Below are positions 53,693 through 60,980 of a stretch of 64,000 nt of DNA, piece by piece (positions within the stretch are counted from its first letter, which is position 1; every line of letters starts with the position of its first letter). Location of the stretch: assembly GCF_014873495.1 (NCBI RefSeq), contig NZ_JADBGF010000001.1, positions 6,448,001 through 6,512,000 on the forward strand, in the 5' to 3' direction. Under the pieces are notes generated by a model, which was not told where the DNA came from, ran no database searches, and saw only the letters and a program-made list of their open reading frames with translations. The DNA comes from Streptomyces stelliscabiei (GTDB lineage Bacteria > Actinomycetota > Actinomycetes > Streptomycetales > Streptomycetaceae). The position numbers and the translations under genes are program-made.

Positions 53693-54193
53693 TCAGCTCT
53701 GGTAGGGCACGGCCTTGAGGATCTTCACCGAGGCGAGCTTGCCGTTCGGCAGCTCGTACTGCGCGTCCTGGCCGACCTTCTTGCCGGTCACGCCCGAGCC
53801 GAGCGGGGACTGCGGCGAGTAGGTCTCGATGTCGGAGCTGGCGTACTCACGGGAGGCGAGCAGGAAGGTCACCGTGTCGTCCTCGTCGCCGTCGAAGGCG
53901 ATCGTCACGACCATGCCGGGCGCCACCGCGCCGTCCGCGGAGGCCGGTGCCTCGCCGACCTTGGCGTTCTCCAGCAGCTGGGTCAGCTGGCGCACCCGGA
54001 GCTCCTGCTTGCCCTGCTCCTCCTTGGCCGCGTGGTACCCGCCGTTCTCGCGCAGGTCGCCCTCCTCGCGCGCGGCCGCGATCTTGGCGGCGATCTCCGT
54101 GCGCGCGGGACCAGACAGGTAGTCCAGCTCGGCCCTGAGCTGGTTGTACGCCTCCTGGGTCAGCCAGGTGACGTTCTCGCTGGTCTGGGTCAC
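53693..54193 (-). CDS. greA: transcription elongation factor GreA
   Basis: 166 residues. An N-terminal antiparallel coiled coil (about 1-80) with the acidic tip AAAREEGDLRENGGYHAAKEEQ, which enters the RNA polymerase secondary channel and stimulates cleavage of backtracked RNA, and a C-terminal FKBP-like domain (SPQSPLGSGVTGKKVGQDAQYELPNGKLASVKIL). The GTG at 54193 follows GAGGAGC. A leader of about 100 nt is likely, with TAGGCT near 54277 as a possible -10. Confidence 0.95.
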   Translation of the reverse strand: MTQTSENVTWLTQEAYNQLRAELDYLSGPARTEIAAKIAAAREEGDLRENGGYHAAKEEQGKQELRVRQLTQLLENAKVGEAPASADGAVAPGMVVTIAFDGDEDDTVTFLLASREYASSDIETYSPQSPLGSGVTGKKVGQDAQYELPNGKLASVKILKAVPYQS

Positions 54194-54428
54194 TGGTGCT
54201 CCTCGTAGGTACTGGGAATACAAAGCATCGCCCTACACAGAAGAATGTTCCTTCTCGGTTGGGCGAAACCACGAGCCTAACAATTCGGTGGCCGAAGGGG
54301 GAGGACATAAACCACAAGCGTTACGTCGACGCAGGTCACGGCGCACATTCGGAGGGGCGGAGGGCCAGCGCGGGCCAGGTGGAGGCCGGGCCGGGTCCGG
54401 GTGCGCTGCTCAGCGGTCCGGGACCGGG

Positions 54429-54827
54429 TCAGCCGGCGTGGCAGCCGAGGAGTTCGGCCGTGGTGCCGCGTGAGGTCGTCCTCAGCGTGACGATCTTGTC
54501 GATGTCCGTGACATCGGCGGCGAAGCGGAAGTCGGCGCGGCCGACCTCGGCGCCGTCCTCGGACTGGGAGCGCACGGTGCAGTAGCCGTCGACACCGGCG
54601 TCCTTGTCGCCCCTGAGGTGCACCTTCACCGCATGCGCGGAGGTATCGAAGGTGTAGATCTCGACGCTGATCCTGTTACCGGCGACGTAGTGGTAGGCGA
54701 ACCAGCCGATCAGGACGAGAAGGGCGGCGCCGAGGACGCTGCCGATGACCTTGAGCTTGCGGTCGGCGCGCTCGTCCGCGGAGCGGCCGTAGCGGCCCTC
54801 GGGAGGCCGCGTGCTCGCCGTCGTCAT
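54429..54827 (-). CDS. DUF4307 membrane protein
   Basis: 132 residues. A charged N-terminus (PPEGRYGRSADERADRKLK), one helix (VIGSVLGAALLVLIGWFAYHYVAG) and an extracellular beta-rich domain with two cysteines (DGYCTV and LGCHAG). This is the actinobacterial DUF4307 family, always next to greA or mca in such genomes as far as I recall; function unknown. GAGAGGACGACC precedes the ATG. Confidence 0.85.
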   Translation of the reverse strand: MTTASTRPPEGRYGRSADERADRKLKVIGSVLGAALLVLIGWFAYHYVAGNRISVEIYTFDTSAHAVKVHLRGDKDAGVDGYCTVRSQSEDGAEVGRADFRFAADVTDIDKIVTLRTTSRGTTAELLGCHAG

Positions 54828-55056
54828 GGTCGTCCTCTCGGAAAGGGGCCGGGAGCGTGCTCCCGGCAGGGGCGTCCACGCATCGGACCGGGAATATCCC
54901 GCCCCCCGATGCCGTCACTATAGAAGCCCCCCGCCCAGCGCCTGACGGCCGCCCCGCACCGGGTGTCCGAGCGGGACGGCAGTATGGACTCTCCGGATCG
55001 CGCCGGGCCGAGTCACCGAAGTTCAGGCCGGGCGCCGAGTTACGAGGGAACGAGTC

Positions 55057-55929
55057 TTGACTGACCAGCTGCGACTGATGGCCGTGCACGCGCACCCCGA
55101 CGACGAGTCGAGCAAGGGTGCGGCCACCATGGCGAAGTATGTGTCCGAGGGGGTGGACGTGCTGGTCGTGACCTGCACGGGCGGGGAGCGCGGCTCCATC
55201 CTCAATCCGAAACTCCAGGGCGACAAGTACATCGAGGAGCACATTCACGAGGTTCGCAAGAAGGAGATGGACGAGGCCCGGGAGATCCTCGGCGTCGGCC
55301 AGGAGTGGCTCGGCTTCGTCGACTCCGGCCTTCCGGAGGGCGACCCCCTGCCGCCCCTTCCCGACGGCTGCTTCGCCCTGGAGGACGTCGACAAGGCGGC
55401 CGGCGAGCTGGTCAGGAAGATCCGCGCGTTCCGTCCCCAGGTGATCACCACCTACGACGAGAACGGCGGGTACCCGCACCCCGACCACATCATGACCCAC
55501 AACATCTCGATGGTGGCGTTCGAGGGCGCGACGGACACCGAGAAGTACCCCGAGGCCGAGTACGGCCCGGCGTACCAGCCGCAGAAGCTGTACTACAACC
55601 AGGGCTTCAACCGTCCCCGCACCGAGGCGCTGCACAACGCCCTGGTGTCCCGCGGCATGGAGTCCCCGTACGGCGACTGGCTCAAGCGCTGGGACGAGTC
55701 CGAGCACAAGGACCGCACCCTGACCACGCACGTGCCCTGCGCCGACTTCTACGAGATCCGTGACAAGGCCCTCATCGCCCACGCCACGCAGATCGATCCC
55801 GACGGGGGCTGGTTCCGGGTGCCGATGGAGATCCAGAAGGAGGTCTGGCCCACCGAGGAGTACGAGCTGGCGAAGTCCCTCGTGGACACCTCGCTCCCCG
55901 AGGACGACCTCTTTGCGGGCATCCGTTAG
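55057..55929 (+). CDS. mca: mycothiol S-conjugate amidase
   Basis: 290 residues of the LmbE/MshB zinc deacetylase fold. Metal motifs AHPDDESSKG near residue 11 and YPHPDHIMTH near 146. It cleaves mycothiol S-conjugates of electrophiles or antibiotics, releasing a mercapturic acid for export and GlcN-Ins for mycothiol recycling. VTCTGGERGS and HVPCADFYEIRDKALIAHATQIDP are Mca-type. The TTG at 55057 follows GAGGGAACGAGTC. The enzyme marks the actinobacterial thiol system. Confidence 0.95.
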   Translation: MTDQLRLMAVHAHPDDESSKGAATMAKYVSEGVDVLVVTCTGGERGSILNPKLQGDKYIEEHIHEVRKKEMDEAREILGVGQEWLGFVDSGLPEGDPLPPLPDGCFALEDVDKAAGELVRKIRAFRPQVITTYDENGGYPHPDHIMTHNISMVAFEGATDTEKYPEAEYGPAYQPQKLYYNQGFNRPRTEALHNALVSRGMESPYGDWLKRWDESEHKDRTLTTHVPCADFYEIRDKALIAHATQIDPDGGWFRVPMEIQKEVWPTEEYELAKSLVDTSLPEDDLFAGIR

Positions 55930-55950
55930 CCCTGGGGGACAATGCCAGAC

Positions 55951-56205
55951 ATGAGCGTAAGCCTGGCAGTCACACACCTCGTCCCCCTCGCCAAGGAGCT
56001 GGACAAGGACAAGGTCACCCCCGGCGTCCTCGGCTTCATCGTGTTCGCGGTGATGGCCCTGGCCGTCTGGGGCCTGATGAAGTCCATGAACAAGCACATG
56101 GGCAAGGTCGACTTCAAAGAATCCGAAGATGCCCAGGTCGATGCGCCTGCCAGCCAAAATGGCGCTTCGCAGGGATCCGGCAGGACGGCCAGGCCTGATG
56201 CCTAA
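55951..56205 (+). CDS. small membrane protein after mca, with a foreign-looking C-terminus
   Basis: 84 residues: N-terminal VTHLVPLAKELDKDKVTPG, a membrane helix VLGFIVFAVMALAVWGLM, then KSMNKHMGKVDF and a polar tail. In the first 55 codons only 3 end in A or T; in the last 29 (from 56116) 12 do (AAA, GAA, GAT, CAA, AAT, CCT, GCT, GGA). This break suggests that the gene's 3' end was replaced by prophage DNA at integration, keeping the frame. GACAAT is 7 nt before the ATG at 55951 (leaderless); an ATG at 55942 lies inside that box. Confidence 0.75.
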   Translation: MSVSLAVTHLVPLAKELDKDKVTPGVLGFIVFAVMALAVWGLMKSMNKHMGKVDFKESEDAQVDAPASQNGASQGSGRTARPDA

Positions 56206-56235
56206 AGTGGAGATTACTAGAGATTTCTAGTGATC
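56098..56235. other. candidate prophage attachment site (attL) region
   Basis: The codon-usage break at about 56116 and the drop in G+C content beyond it place the chromosome-prophage junction in the 3' end of the small membrane-protein gene. The sequence just before the break, GGCAAGGTCGACTTC (56101-56115), is the most likely shared core. A 20-bp dyad TTACTAGAGATTTCTAGTGA (56214-56233) could be an integrase or excision-factor site. The other junction is outside the window. Confidence 0.45.
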
Positions 56236-56304
56236 GATCGAGTCCACTCGGCATGATCATCTCCCATGTTTCTCCCATGGGAATTTGCAATCACGCATGA
56301 AGAA

Positions 56305-56334
56305 GGCCTCTACGGGATCACTTCCGTAGAGGCC
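56305..56334. terminator. terminator at the prophage edge
   Basis: Perfect 11-bp stem GGCCTCTACGG / CCGTAGAGGCC with an 8-nt loop, followed by GTCTCTGTT on the + strand and preceded by a run containing CTTCTT on the other strand; likely works both ways. Confidence 0.7.
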
Positions 56335-56632
56335 GTCTCTGTTGCGCGTGGGGGGACCAGGGTGGGGGTGCCACCTGGGGGGCGGGACTGGCCCCCACCC
56401 CGGCTATCTCATCCAACGTGCGTGCCATGCATATGTCACGGTCACGGCTGTCACTCGATCGAGCGAGTTTGAACAAAAGTCGATCGGAAAAAAGCAATGG
56501 CCGCCCGCCAGCCGACAAGGGGGTGCTCACGGCGGGCGGGCGGCCTGCCTCGGTGCCTCCGTTGCGGAGCACCGAGCATGCGAGGGGGGTGGTCGAGCGC
56601 GTACCAAGTGCAGCTTCCCCGTTCTCTGAGAA
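56335..56632. other. gene-free prophage region
   Basis: About 300 bp of lower G+C DNA. It has an 11-bp-stem inverted repeat around GGCCGCCCGCC (56500-56510) / GGCGGGCGGCC (56533-56543). Frames through it lack credible starts or codon bias. It probably holds promoters for the regulator at 56683. Confidence 0.4.
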
Positions 56633-56648
56633 TTACCCACATGGGTAA
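56633..56648. promoter_or_regulatory. operator-like dyad before the phage repressor gene
   Basis: TTACCCACATGGGTAA: perfect 7-bp arms around a 2-bp centre, 35 bp upstream of the helix-turn-helix gene. The form and place fit an autoregulatory operator of a Cro/CI-type protein. Confidence 0.55.
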
Positions 56649-56682
56649 GGACTTCTGACCAAGATCAACCCAGCGTGGACGG

Positions 56683-56958
56683 GTGCGCCGCAACCCCCCA
56701 CCGCAATGGGTCGTCCTCCGCCGACAGGACATCGGGATGAAGATGCGAGCTGCGCGTAGAACCGCCCGCCTCACCCAGCAGCAGCTCGCCGACCGCATCG
56801 AGTGCGAGGTGAAGAGCATCAGTCGCTGGGAAAACGGCTACCGGGCGCCCGACCTCAACGACCTGATCCGCATCGCCGATGCCCTCGGCGTCCCGCTCGC
56901 CGATCTGGTGCGGGACCCCGCCGCCGGGGCGGGGGATCCTCCGGCGGCGGGGCGATAG
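56683..56958 (+). CDS. Cro/CI-type helix-turn-helix regulator
   Basis: 91 residues. KMRAARRTARLTQQQLADRIECEVKSISRWENGYRAPDLNDLIRIADALGVPLADLV is a complete XRE DNA-binding domain of five helices; nothing else is present apart from a short Pro/Ala/Gly tail. It is probably the phage repressor or Cro-like protein, and a dyad in front of the gene fits self-control. The GTG at 56683 is the longest start; an ATG at 56737 with AGGACATCGGG before it would give a protein starting at the domain edge and is equally credible. Confidence 0.8.
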   Translation: MRRNPPPQWVVLRRQDIGMKMRAARRTARLTQQQLADRIECEVKSISRWENGYRAPDLNDLIRIADALGVPLADLVRDPAAGAGDPPAAGR

Positions 56959-56986
56959 CCACCCCCCAACGGCGTGGGGCGGCAGT

Positions 56987-57019
56987 CCTGCAGCCGGGAC
57001 GGTACACACCGGCTGCAGG
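56987..57019 (+). terminator. terminator after the phage regulator gene
   Basis: Perfect 11-bp stem CCTGCAGCCGG / CCGGCTGCAGG with an 11-nt loop, 28 bp after the stop. Confidence 0.65.
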
Positions 57020-57095
57020 AGAATGCGGCGCTACTTCCAGCGGACCGCAGGCTTGACGTACGGGTGAAGGTGGTCTGCGCCCTGTTTCTCGTGGC

Positions 57096-57416
57096 CTAAG
57101 GGCTGGCAGCAGTGGAGACCCGATTGGGGGTGCGTGGCCCAGCAGTAGCCAGCGAGGCCGCGGGGTCCGGGCGGGATGTCTCGGGCGCGCACAATGCCGG
57201 GCCGCGGGTCTGCCACTGGGTCTCTCCTTGCTCCTTGGCGCAGGTGGTGGGACATGCGTAGACGGCGACACTGCGGTTGTGGGCGCCCCAGTAGCCGACG
57301 GCCAGGCCTTCACGTATCGCGTCGTCGCCGAGGACAGCACTGCACCAGACGCAGTGCGTTGCCTCGCGCTGCCCCCGGGTCAGCCTCCACACGGTGGGCA
57401 GGGTCCGCGTGCTCAC
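57096..57416 (-). CDS. small cysteine-containing protein of unknown function
   Basis: 106 residues. HCVWCSAVLGDDAIREG and YACPTTCAKEQGE give two cysteine pairs (CxxC and CxxxC) about 30 residues apart, a possible zinc site. The rest is Pro/Ala-rich. Its GTG overlaps the stop of the next upstream gene by 4 bp (GTGA), so the two are coupled. Such proteins are common next to Streptomyces phage or plasmid regulators; function unknown. Confidence 0.65.
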   Translation of the reverse strand: MSTRTLPTVWRLTRGQREATHCVWCSAVLGDDAIREGLAVGYWGAHNRSVAVYACPTTCAKEQGETQWQTRGPALCAPETSRPDPAASLATAGPRTPNRVSTAASP

Positions 57417-57640
57417 GACTGGCCTCCCGCGGGAGTGAGGCCGTGCTGCTCACGGCAGCGGGCGCAGGCGTAGAGGCTGCCGGTGCCGTGGCCCGAGCCC
57501 TGGTCCGCGAGGTCCCGGATCAGCTCACAGGTGTCGGCCAGCCCGCGATGCCAGTTGCAGTAGAGGGCTCGGCGGTGCCGGCGCTGCTCGGGGCGCGGCT
57601 GTTCGACTGCCCTCTGAAGAGGGCGTGGTAGAAGATGCAT
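57413..57640 (-). CDS. small basic CxxC protein of unknown function
   Basis: 75 residues, Arg/His-rich at the start (RPLQRAVEQPRPEQRRHRR), with cysteines in LYCNWHRGLADTCELIRDL and YACARCREQHGL. These could bind one zinc. It heads a two-gene coupled unit with the protein at 57096-57416, and shares with it the aromatic-Ala-Cys (YAC) motif, so the two may be related or partners. Confidence 0.55.
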   Translation of the reverse strand: MHLLPRPLQRAVEQPRPEQRRHRRALYCNWHRGLADTCELIRDLADQGSGHGTGSLYACARCREQHGLTPAGGQS

Positions 57641-57714
57641 TGTCGATCTGCTCCGATCAGTTCGGCCATTGCCCCGGGACCGCGGCCGAGCGGTCGCCGG
57701 GGTTCAGCGCTCGG

Positions 57715-58098
57715 TCAGCCCGCGCGTTCCTCTCCGACCCGGGGGCCGAAGGCGTCCTCGAGCGCCGCGCGCAGCGCCTGCGGGTCGGTGAGCATGCGGC
57801 CCTCGCCCGGGCACATCCGCCAGTGCGGACCCGGCCCTTGGGTCCGGCGCGCGGGCGGGATCGCCACGGCGTTCCCCTCCTGGACCGGCTCGGTGTGGTC
57901 GACGGACCAGCCAGCCGCCGTGCCGCACGGGGTGAAGAAGAAGACCGCAGTCCCCTCCTCGACGACCGCACCGCACCGCGATCCGAGGATCACCATTGCG
58001 GCCAGGCCGACACTCTTCTGCGCACGGATCGCGTCCCAGTCCTGGCCTGCGCGCTGCATCGTGCAGACCGACCGGGTCGATAAGCCGACAGTGGGCAT
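57715..58098 (-). CDS. accessory protein of unknown function, divergent from a regulator
   Basis: 127 residues. VCTMQRAGQDWDAIRAQKSVGLAAMVILGSRCGAVVEEGTAVFFFTPCGTAAGWSV reads as a beta-rich fold with an early helix; DPQALRAALEDAFG is a C-terminal helix. Four cysteines are scattered. A good ribosome binding site, GAGGAGTCAGG, precedes the ATG. It is divergent from the TPR-type regulator at 58287 over a 188-bp shared promoter region, an arrangement frequent in Streptomyces accessory DNA. No family is known to me. Confidence 0.65.
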   Translation of the reverse strand: MPTVGLSTRSVCTMQRAGQDWDAIRAQKSVGLAAMVILGSRCGAVVEEGTAVFFFTPCGTAAGWSVDHTEPVQEGNAVAIPPARRTQGPGPHWRMCPGEGRMLTDPQALRAALEDAFGPRVGEERAG

Positions 58099-58286
58099 CC
58101 TGACTCCTCGTCACCAAGGGGGAACGGCGTGCGTACAAGGCTGGCCGTAGTGGCGGCGCTTTCCGAGGACTTTGAGAGGACTTTTCGCCGCCGGAAACCG
58201 GACTTTCTGTAGCCCTGCGGGGTGATGAGTGGCCAGACTGAGGGCCTGCAGTGACACTAACCGCGTGCCCGACACGGAGGTGGATG

Positions 58287-59510
58287 GTGGCCAAGCCCTC
58301 AGGTAACACCCAACTCAGGTCCGCGCGGATCGCCGCTGGCTATCCCTCGCAAGACGCCCTCGCCGACGCCCTCAACGTAGGCGTACGGCAGGTCCGCCGC
58401 TGGGAATCCAGCGCCCCACCCTGGCCCCAGGCCGAGGTAGGGCAGAGTCTCGCACGCCTCCTCGGCCAGGACCTGACATCCCTCGGATTCACCCCGCCCT
58501 CAGGCGCGCGCACCGACACCGTCCGCCGCCCCGGACTCCCGGCAGCCGCAGCCGCGGGCCTGGCAGCCGTGCCCACCCAGGCCGCCATCCTCCAACCCGC
58601 CACGGTCGCCGCAGACTTCACGGCGGTCACCCGCGCGCACCGCCGCCTGTACTGGTCCGTCGCACCAGCCACCCTGCACCCCGCCGCCATCGCTCACGCC
58701 ACCCTCGGCTGCGCTCTCCTCCCCGAGACCGCCGGCCAGACCCGCCGCGCAGTCGCGGCCGCGCTCGCCGAGACCTGGCTCCTCGCCGGACGCATCGAGT
58801 TCTTCGACCTCCGCGACGCCGACCGCGCCCAGCAGACCCTGCTCCGCGCGCTGCAGGCGGCAGGCGAGGCGGACGATTCACTGATCGGCGCCGCGGTCCT
58901 CGCGCACACGGCATTCATCCCAGCCTGGACGGGCGACCGCGACTCGGCCGTGGAACGGATGGTCGCGGCCCGCACGTACGCCCGCCGCGGCCCGGCGTCC
59001 GCCGACTTGCTCGCGTGGCTCGACGCGGTGGAGGCGGAGTGCGAGACGCGGTGCGGGCACACGCGCACCGCGCTTCATCTGATCGGCCACGCGGAGAGCG
59101 TCCTCGAGGCGGGCAGCGAGCACGAGACCCCGGAGTGGCTCGACTGGTTCTCCCGGGTGCGGCTGGCCGCCTTCAAGGGGAACACGCAGCTGAAGGCCGG
59201 CCATCTGCCGCAGGCCCGCACCACCCTGCTGCAGGTGCTCGAGGACCTGGACCCGGCCGAGGAGAAACAGCGGGCCGTCGTCCTCGGCGACCTGGCCGCC
59301 GTCGAGGCCGCAGCCGGGGACCCCGAAGCGTCCTGCGGGTACGCGCGGCGTGCGCTCGATCAGCTCGAACGGACCTGGTACGCGATGGGCATGGACCGCG
59401 TCCGCGATGTCCGCCGCTCACTCACCCCGCACCAGCACGAGGCGTGCGTCCGCGACCTCGACGACCGCCTGTACGGATGGGCGACGACCGTCAGCGCCCT
59501 CGCTCGTTGA
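58287..59510 (+). CDS. helix-turn-helix regulator with TPR-like C-terminal domain
   Basis: 407 residues. N-terminal XRE-like domain (NTQLRSARIAAGYPSQDALADALNVGVRQVRRWESSAPPWPQAEVGQSLARLLG, about 6-65), an Ala-rich linker, then a long helical array (about 130-400) with repeated short helix pairs like tetratricopeptides. It resembles Streptomyces regulators that bind a peptide or small ligand. GGAGG lies 6 nt before the GTG at 58287; the ATG at 58284 is too close. Its 3' end overlaps the convergent HAD gene by 20 bp. Confidence 0.75.
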   Translation: MAKPSGNTQLRSARIAAGYPSQDALADALNVGVRQVRRWESSAPPWPQAEVGQSLARLLGQDLTSLGFTPPSGARTDTVRRPGLPAAAAAGLAAVPTQAAILQPATVAADFTAVTRAHRRLYWSVAPATLHPAAIAHATLGCALLPETAGQTRRAVAAALAETWLLAGRIEFFDLRDADRAQQTLLRALQAAGEADDSLIGAAVLAHTAFIPAWTGDRDSAVERMVAARTYARRGPASADLLAWLDAVEAECETRCGHTRTALHLIGHAESVLEAGSEHETPEWLDWFSRVRLAAFKGNTQLKAGHLPQARTTLLQVLEDLDPAEEKQRAVVLGDLAAVEAAAGDPEASCGYARRALDQLERTWYAMGMDRVRDVRRSLTPHQHEACVRDLDDRLYGWATTVSALAR

Positions 59511-60153
59511 ACTCGGCGATCAAGCGCGGCAGTTCGAGGAGGCTCTCCACCCGGAAGGTGGGGAGCTTCTCGGCTTCCTCGGTGTGCCACTGGATCGTCG
59601 CCCAGGGGCCACGGTGCACGAGCGCGGTGCGCATGCCCGCCTGGGCGCCCGGGCGCAGGTCGTTGTCGACGCGGTCGCCGACGTAGAGGATCTCGTCAGC
59701 CGCGAAGGGGACGACCTCGGCGACGCGGACGAAGAACTCAGGGTCTGGCTTGCTCGCGCCCCAGTCGTCCGAGGTGCCGATCAGGTCGACGTCGTCCGTG
59801 AACAACCCACGCAGCAACCCACCAGCCCGGACCGTCTGGTTGCCCGCGATCCCCAACCACAGGCCGTCCCCCCGCAGCTGCGCGAACGCCGGACGGACAT
59901 CGGCGTACAGGTCCTCTTCGCCGAAGTGCTCCGGCTGCCCCGCGGCCGCGCGCTTCTCCCGTTCCTCGTACAGGTCGAAGCCAGGCCGGAACTCCTGGAA
60001 GGTGTCGCGGTAGTCGCGGCCCTGGGCGATGACCGCACCGAACATCGAGGCGAAGGTGTGTCGGGGTACGCCGAGCCAGTCCGCCCAGGTTCCGTACTCC
60101 CGTGTCTCGTCGACGAGGCATTCACCAACATCAAAAACCACAGCACGAATCAT
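59491..60153 (-). CDS. HAD-family hydrolase
   Basis: 220 residues. Motif I AVVFDVGECLVDE keeps the nucleophile aspartate but has glycine at the usual second aspartate position, as in the YihX-like group. Motif II is in LGIAGNQTV, motif III in GASKPDPEFF and motif IV in EILYVGDRVDNDL. A helical cap lies between motifs I and II. It probably dephosphorylates a small metabolite. The ATG at 60153 starts the protein right at motif I. Convergent with, and overlapping by 20 bp, the TPR-type regulator. Confidence 0.85.
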   Translation of the reverse strand: MIRAVVFDVGECLVDETREYGTWADWLGVPRHTFASMFGAVIAQGRDYRDTFQEFRPGFDLYEEREKRAAAGQPEHFGEEDLYADVRPAFAQLRGDGLWLGIAGNQTVRAGGLLRGLFTDDVDLIGTSDDWGASKPDPEFFVRVAEVVPFAADEILYVGDRVDNDLRPGAQAGMRTALVHRGPWATIQWHTEEAEKLPTFRVESLLELPRLIAEFNERGR

Positions 60154-60226
60154 GCGGGCAGCGTACCCAGGGGCGGTTTTGGCCAGTTCCCACGGCTCTG
60201 TCAGCCCCTCGCCGTAGCCTTGTCGC

Positions 60227-60421
60227 ATGCCCACCGACGTCTCGCGCCGTGGTTCCGTGCGGTCCGCGGCCGACCTCAACAACCGAATCCGCACCCTCAT
60301 GCTCGGCGCCGGCGGCTACCTCCGACCCCAGGAACGCGCCGAGTACGAGCAGCTCGTCACCGCCTGGGCCCACGCAGACGCAGCCGAACGCCACCGCCCC
60401 ACCTACGCCGAAGCGGCCTGA
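60227..60421 (+). CDS. small helical protein of unknown function
   Basis: 64 residues. SAADLNNRIRTLMLGAGGYLRPQERAEYEQLVTAWAHADAAERH is a two-helix domain; no family known. TAGCCT (60215-60220) is 6 nt before the ATG, so it appears leaderless. Divergent from the HAD gene. Codon use is fully Streptomyces-like. Confidence 0.65.
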   Translation: MPTDVSRRGSVRSAADLNNRIRTLMLGAGGYLRPQERAEYEQLVTAWAHADAAERHRPTYAEAA

Positions 60422-60482
60422 CCCCCAGCCGACGGCCAGCCGCCATCGGCAGCCCGCACCCCGCCGCTTAGGATCCCCTCCC

Positions 60483-60683
60483 GTGAGCGACATCGAATAC
60501 CCGAGCGACCTGATCAACCTCGAGACGACGGCCTGGCAGGAGATCCAGGCCGGCCGCCTCACCCTCACCACCGCCGGCGCCGTCCAGGCCGCCATCACAG
60601 CCTTCGCCACCGAAGCCGGACTCGACCGGTACACCGTCGAGATGGGCCTCAAGAAGACCGTCCGGCACACGGCAGCGGCCTGA
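60483..60683 (+). CDS. small helical protein of unknown function
   Basis: 66 residues from a GTG: SDIEYPSDLINLETTAWQEI then two amphipathic helices rich in Ala and Thr. TAGGAT at 60469-60474, 8 nt ahead of the GTG, is a -10-like box without a ribosome binding site, suggesting a leaderless mRNA. It follows the small gene at 60227 on the same strand and ends 3 bp from the convergent gene at 60687. Confidence 0.6.
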   Translation: MSDIEYPSDLINLETTAWQEIQAGRLTLTTAGAVQAAITAFATEAGLDRYTVEMGLKKTVRHTAAA

Positions 60684-60686
60684 CGC

Positions 60687-60872
60687 TCAGCCGCTCGCCC
60701 GCTGCACCGACATCACCCGACGCCCCACCGGAAATGCCTCCATCACCTCCGCACGCGACACCCCCCGCGGGACCAGCATCACCGCCGGCACACCCTCCAC
60801 GCTCGAGGATCCTCCGCCCCGACGGACCTGACGAAGCGCGCGGTCGGGGTTCGGATACGGGCGGTACGACAT
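60687..60872 (-). CDS. small basic protein of unknown function
   Basis: 61 residues, SYRPYPNPDRALRQVRRGGG at the start, then VPAVMLVPRGVSRAEVMEAFPVGRRVMSVQRASG. Net positive. GGAGACGCTG gives a good ribosome binding site for the ATG at 60872. It lies beyond the terminator of the dinD-like gene. No family is recognised. Confidence 0.55.
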   Translation of the reverse strand: MSYRPYPNPDRALRQVRRGGGSSSVEGVPAVMLVPRGVSRAEVMEAFPVGRRVMSVQRASG

Positions 60873-60936
60873 CAGCGTCTCCTCGAATCAGCCAGACGAT
60901 CACCGAGCACAACGCCCGATCCGGACACGACGAAAC

Positions 60937-60968
60937 GGCCCCCGCTCTCCCGGAGGAGAGCGGGGGCC
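60937..60968 (-). terminator. terminator of the dinD-like gene
   Basis: Perfect 14-bp stem GGCCCCCGCTCTCC / GGAGAGCGGGGGCC with a 4-nt loop, followed on the minus strand by GTTTCGT, 12 bp after the stop codon. Confidence 0.8.
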
Positions 60969-60980
60969 GCTGCGCGTACG

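Noticed and set aside
56318..56572. An 84-codon minus-strand frame at the prophage edge
   Set aside because: It overlaps the terminator and an inverted repeat, with no ribosome binding site or codon bias.
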